Shown here: one piece after another, positions 63,415 to 64,000 of the stretch
Numbering within the stretch: the stretch's first letter is position 1
Layout of the letters: each line of letters opens with the position of its first letter
Source: Paenibacillus sp. D2_2
GTDB lineage: Bacteria; Bacillota; Bacilli; Paenibacillales; Paenibacillaceae
Length of the DNA stretch: 64,000 nt
Direction: 5' to 3'
Assembly: GCF_031199965.1 (NCBI RefSeq)
Contig: NZ_CP133605.1
Location: forward strand, 3,938,501-4,002,500
Program-made: the position numbers and the translations under genes
Notes under the pieces: generated by a model
Databases searched by the model: none
What the model was told of the DNA's origin: nothing
The model's input: the letters and a program-made list of their open reading frames with translations, nothing else

Positions 63415-63834
63415 ATGATAGAAGAGTCAAAACTGTTAAATAGAGTTGATTTCCGTCAAGTTACAATTGAGCAATTAAATCATGTTCTTAATGTTGTAAC
63501 TGAAGGTGATGGTAAGAAAATCAACATCTTGTTTCTCACTAATTTCGGTTTAATTCAAGGCGAAATAACTGATCCTTTTAACGAGGCAGAAGACTATGAA
63601 CCCACATTCTTCCAATCTGTTATAAAAAGGACTATCGAGTTTCGAAGCGAAGCTATTGCTGAAGCAGAAGAAAACAATGCAGCTACTCGAGCAGTTAACG
63701 ATGGAGCCTACATTCCTCTTAAAAATGTAGTCATCAAGCATCATGGTAGTGCCGGGACTCTAAAAATACAAGAAATGATTCTTTTTACAGAACACATCGT
63801 TGGGATTTCTTTTTCAGATTCTTCTCTAGAATAA
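63415..63834 (+). CDS. hypothetical phage-region protein
   Basis: 139 residues with GGGAGG 7 nt upstream. DFRQVTIEQLNHVLNVVTEG, INILFLTNFGLIQGEITDPF, and NDGAYIPLKNVVIKHHGSAG, TLKIQEMILFTEHIVGISF suggest a small beta-rich (SH3- or Sm-like) fold. It is convergent with the next gene and opposite to the tail genes. Not recognised. Confidence 0.6.
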   Translation: MIEESKLLNRVDFRQVTIEQLNHVLNVVTEGDGKKINILFLTNFGLIQGEITDPFNEAEDYEPTFFQSVIKRTIEFRSEAIAEAEENNAATRAVNDGAYIPLKNVVIKHHGSAGTLKIQEMILFTEHIVGISFSDSSLE

Positions 63835-64000
63835 ACTTGGTATTTTTAGAACAATCGCGACCTATCGATATAATTAGTTCATCACCTTTTAGCCGTTCCT
63901 CGTGAGCGGCTAATTCTTCTCTTACAATCTGGCGAATCCTATCTTCTAATGAAGTATCCCCTGTTACTCTTGTTACGGTTTCTTCACCATAAACTCTTCC
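63785..64000 (-). CDS. partial hypothetical phage-region protein
   Basis: Open minus-strand frame from the window edge: GRVYGEETVTRVTGDTSLED, RIRQIVREELAAHEERLKG, ELIISIGRDCSKNTKFILE, then a TAA at 63785. The helix IRQIVREELAAHEERL is amphipathic. It overlaps the 3' end of the + strand gene by 50 bp. Start lies outside the window. Confidence 0.45.
   Translation of the reverse strand, partial: GRVYGEETVTRVTGDTSLEDRIRQIVREELAAHEERLKGDELIISIGRDCSKNTKFILEKNLKKKSQRCVL

Overview
The window looks like chromosome of a Paenibacillus-type member of the Bacillota. Support comes from AGGAGG-like ribosome binding sites, YesM/YesN two-component regulators beside LplB/LplC-type sugar permeases and lipoprotein binding proteins, a GPH-family sugar symporter, a CcpA-type cre site, a Bacillus-type SOS box and a Gram-positive prophage. 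No rRNA, tRNA or CRISPR array was seen.

The most striking feature is an integron-like gene-cassette array. At about 30 places there is a 115-175 bp imperfect palindrome, or a remnant of one. On the + strand it starts with TAACGTTnTTGTATTCACGA and ends with GCGTGAATACGGTGTTA. Single small genes, all on the minus strand, alternate with these elements. Element arms covary: where one outer arm changes, the opposite arm changes to match. Several genes have their TAA stop codon inside the element's terminal TAAC box. These are hallmarks of integron attC sites and cassettes. The cargo also fits: Nudix hydrolases, GNAT acetyltransferases, APH-like phosphotransferases, glyoxalase-fold proteins, methyltransferases, P-loop kinases, small lipoproteins and unknowns. 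No integron integrase gene lies in the window, so it is best described as a CALIN-like (integrase-less) array. The freshest part is 42.0-55.66 kb; older, eroded stretches lie at 0.6-2.8, 6-14.4 and 19.9-21.8 kb.

Conventional, more GC-rich loci interrupt the array. These are an AraC regulator with a divergent sulfatase (2.9-5.3 kb); an operon of GPH symporter, HPr-like protein and GH3 glycosidase with a divergent AraC regulator (14.5-19.9 kb); and a large glycan-use cluster (21.9-39.2 kb). That cluster has a YesM/YesN sensor-regulator pair, two ABC sugar importers, a DapA/NanA-type lyase, two sialidase-like (Asp-box) proteins, an AraB-type kinase and a divergent esterase under a cre site. A CAP-domain lipoprotein and an IS3-family element follow (39.9-41.9 kb). 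A GGDEF protein sits in a gap of the array (48.5-50.1 kb).

From 55.66 kb the array is cut inside an attC-like element and phage-like DNA begins: an SOS-box YolD-like gene, a MORN-repeat secreted protein, then holin, GH25 endolysin, XhlA-like protein, a secreted propeller-like protein, a tail fibre and small tail genes running off the right edge.

About 18 otherwise well-conserved genes carry single-base frameshifts, nearly every gene between 21.9 and 33.8 kb among them. This suggests either uncorrected indels in the assembly or decay of the sugar cluster.
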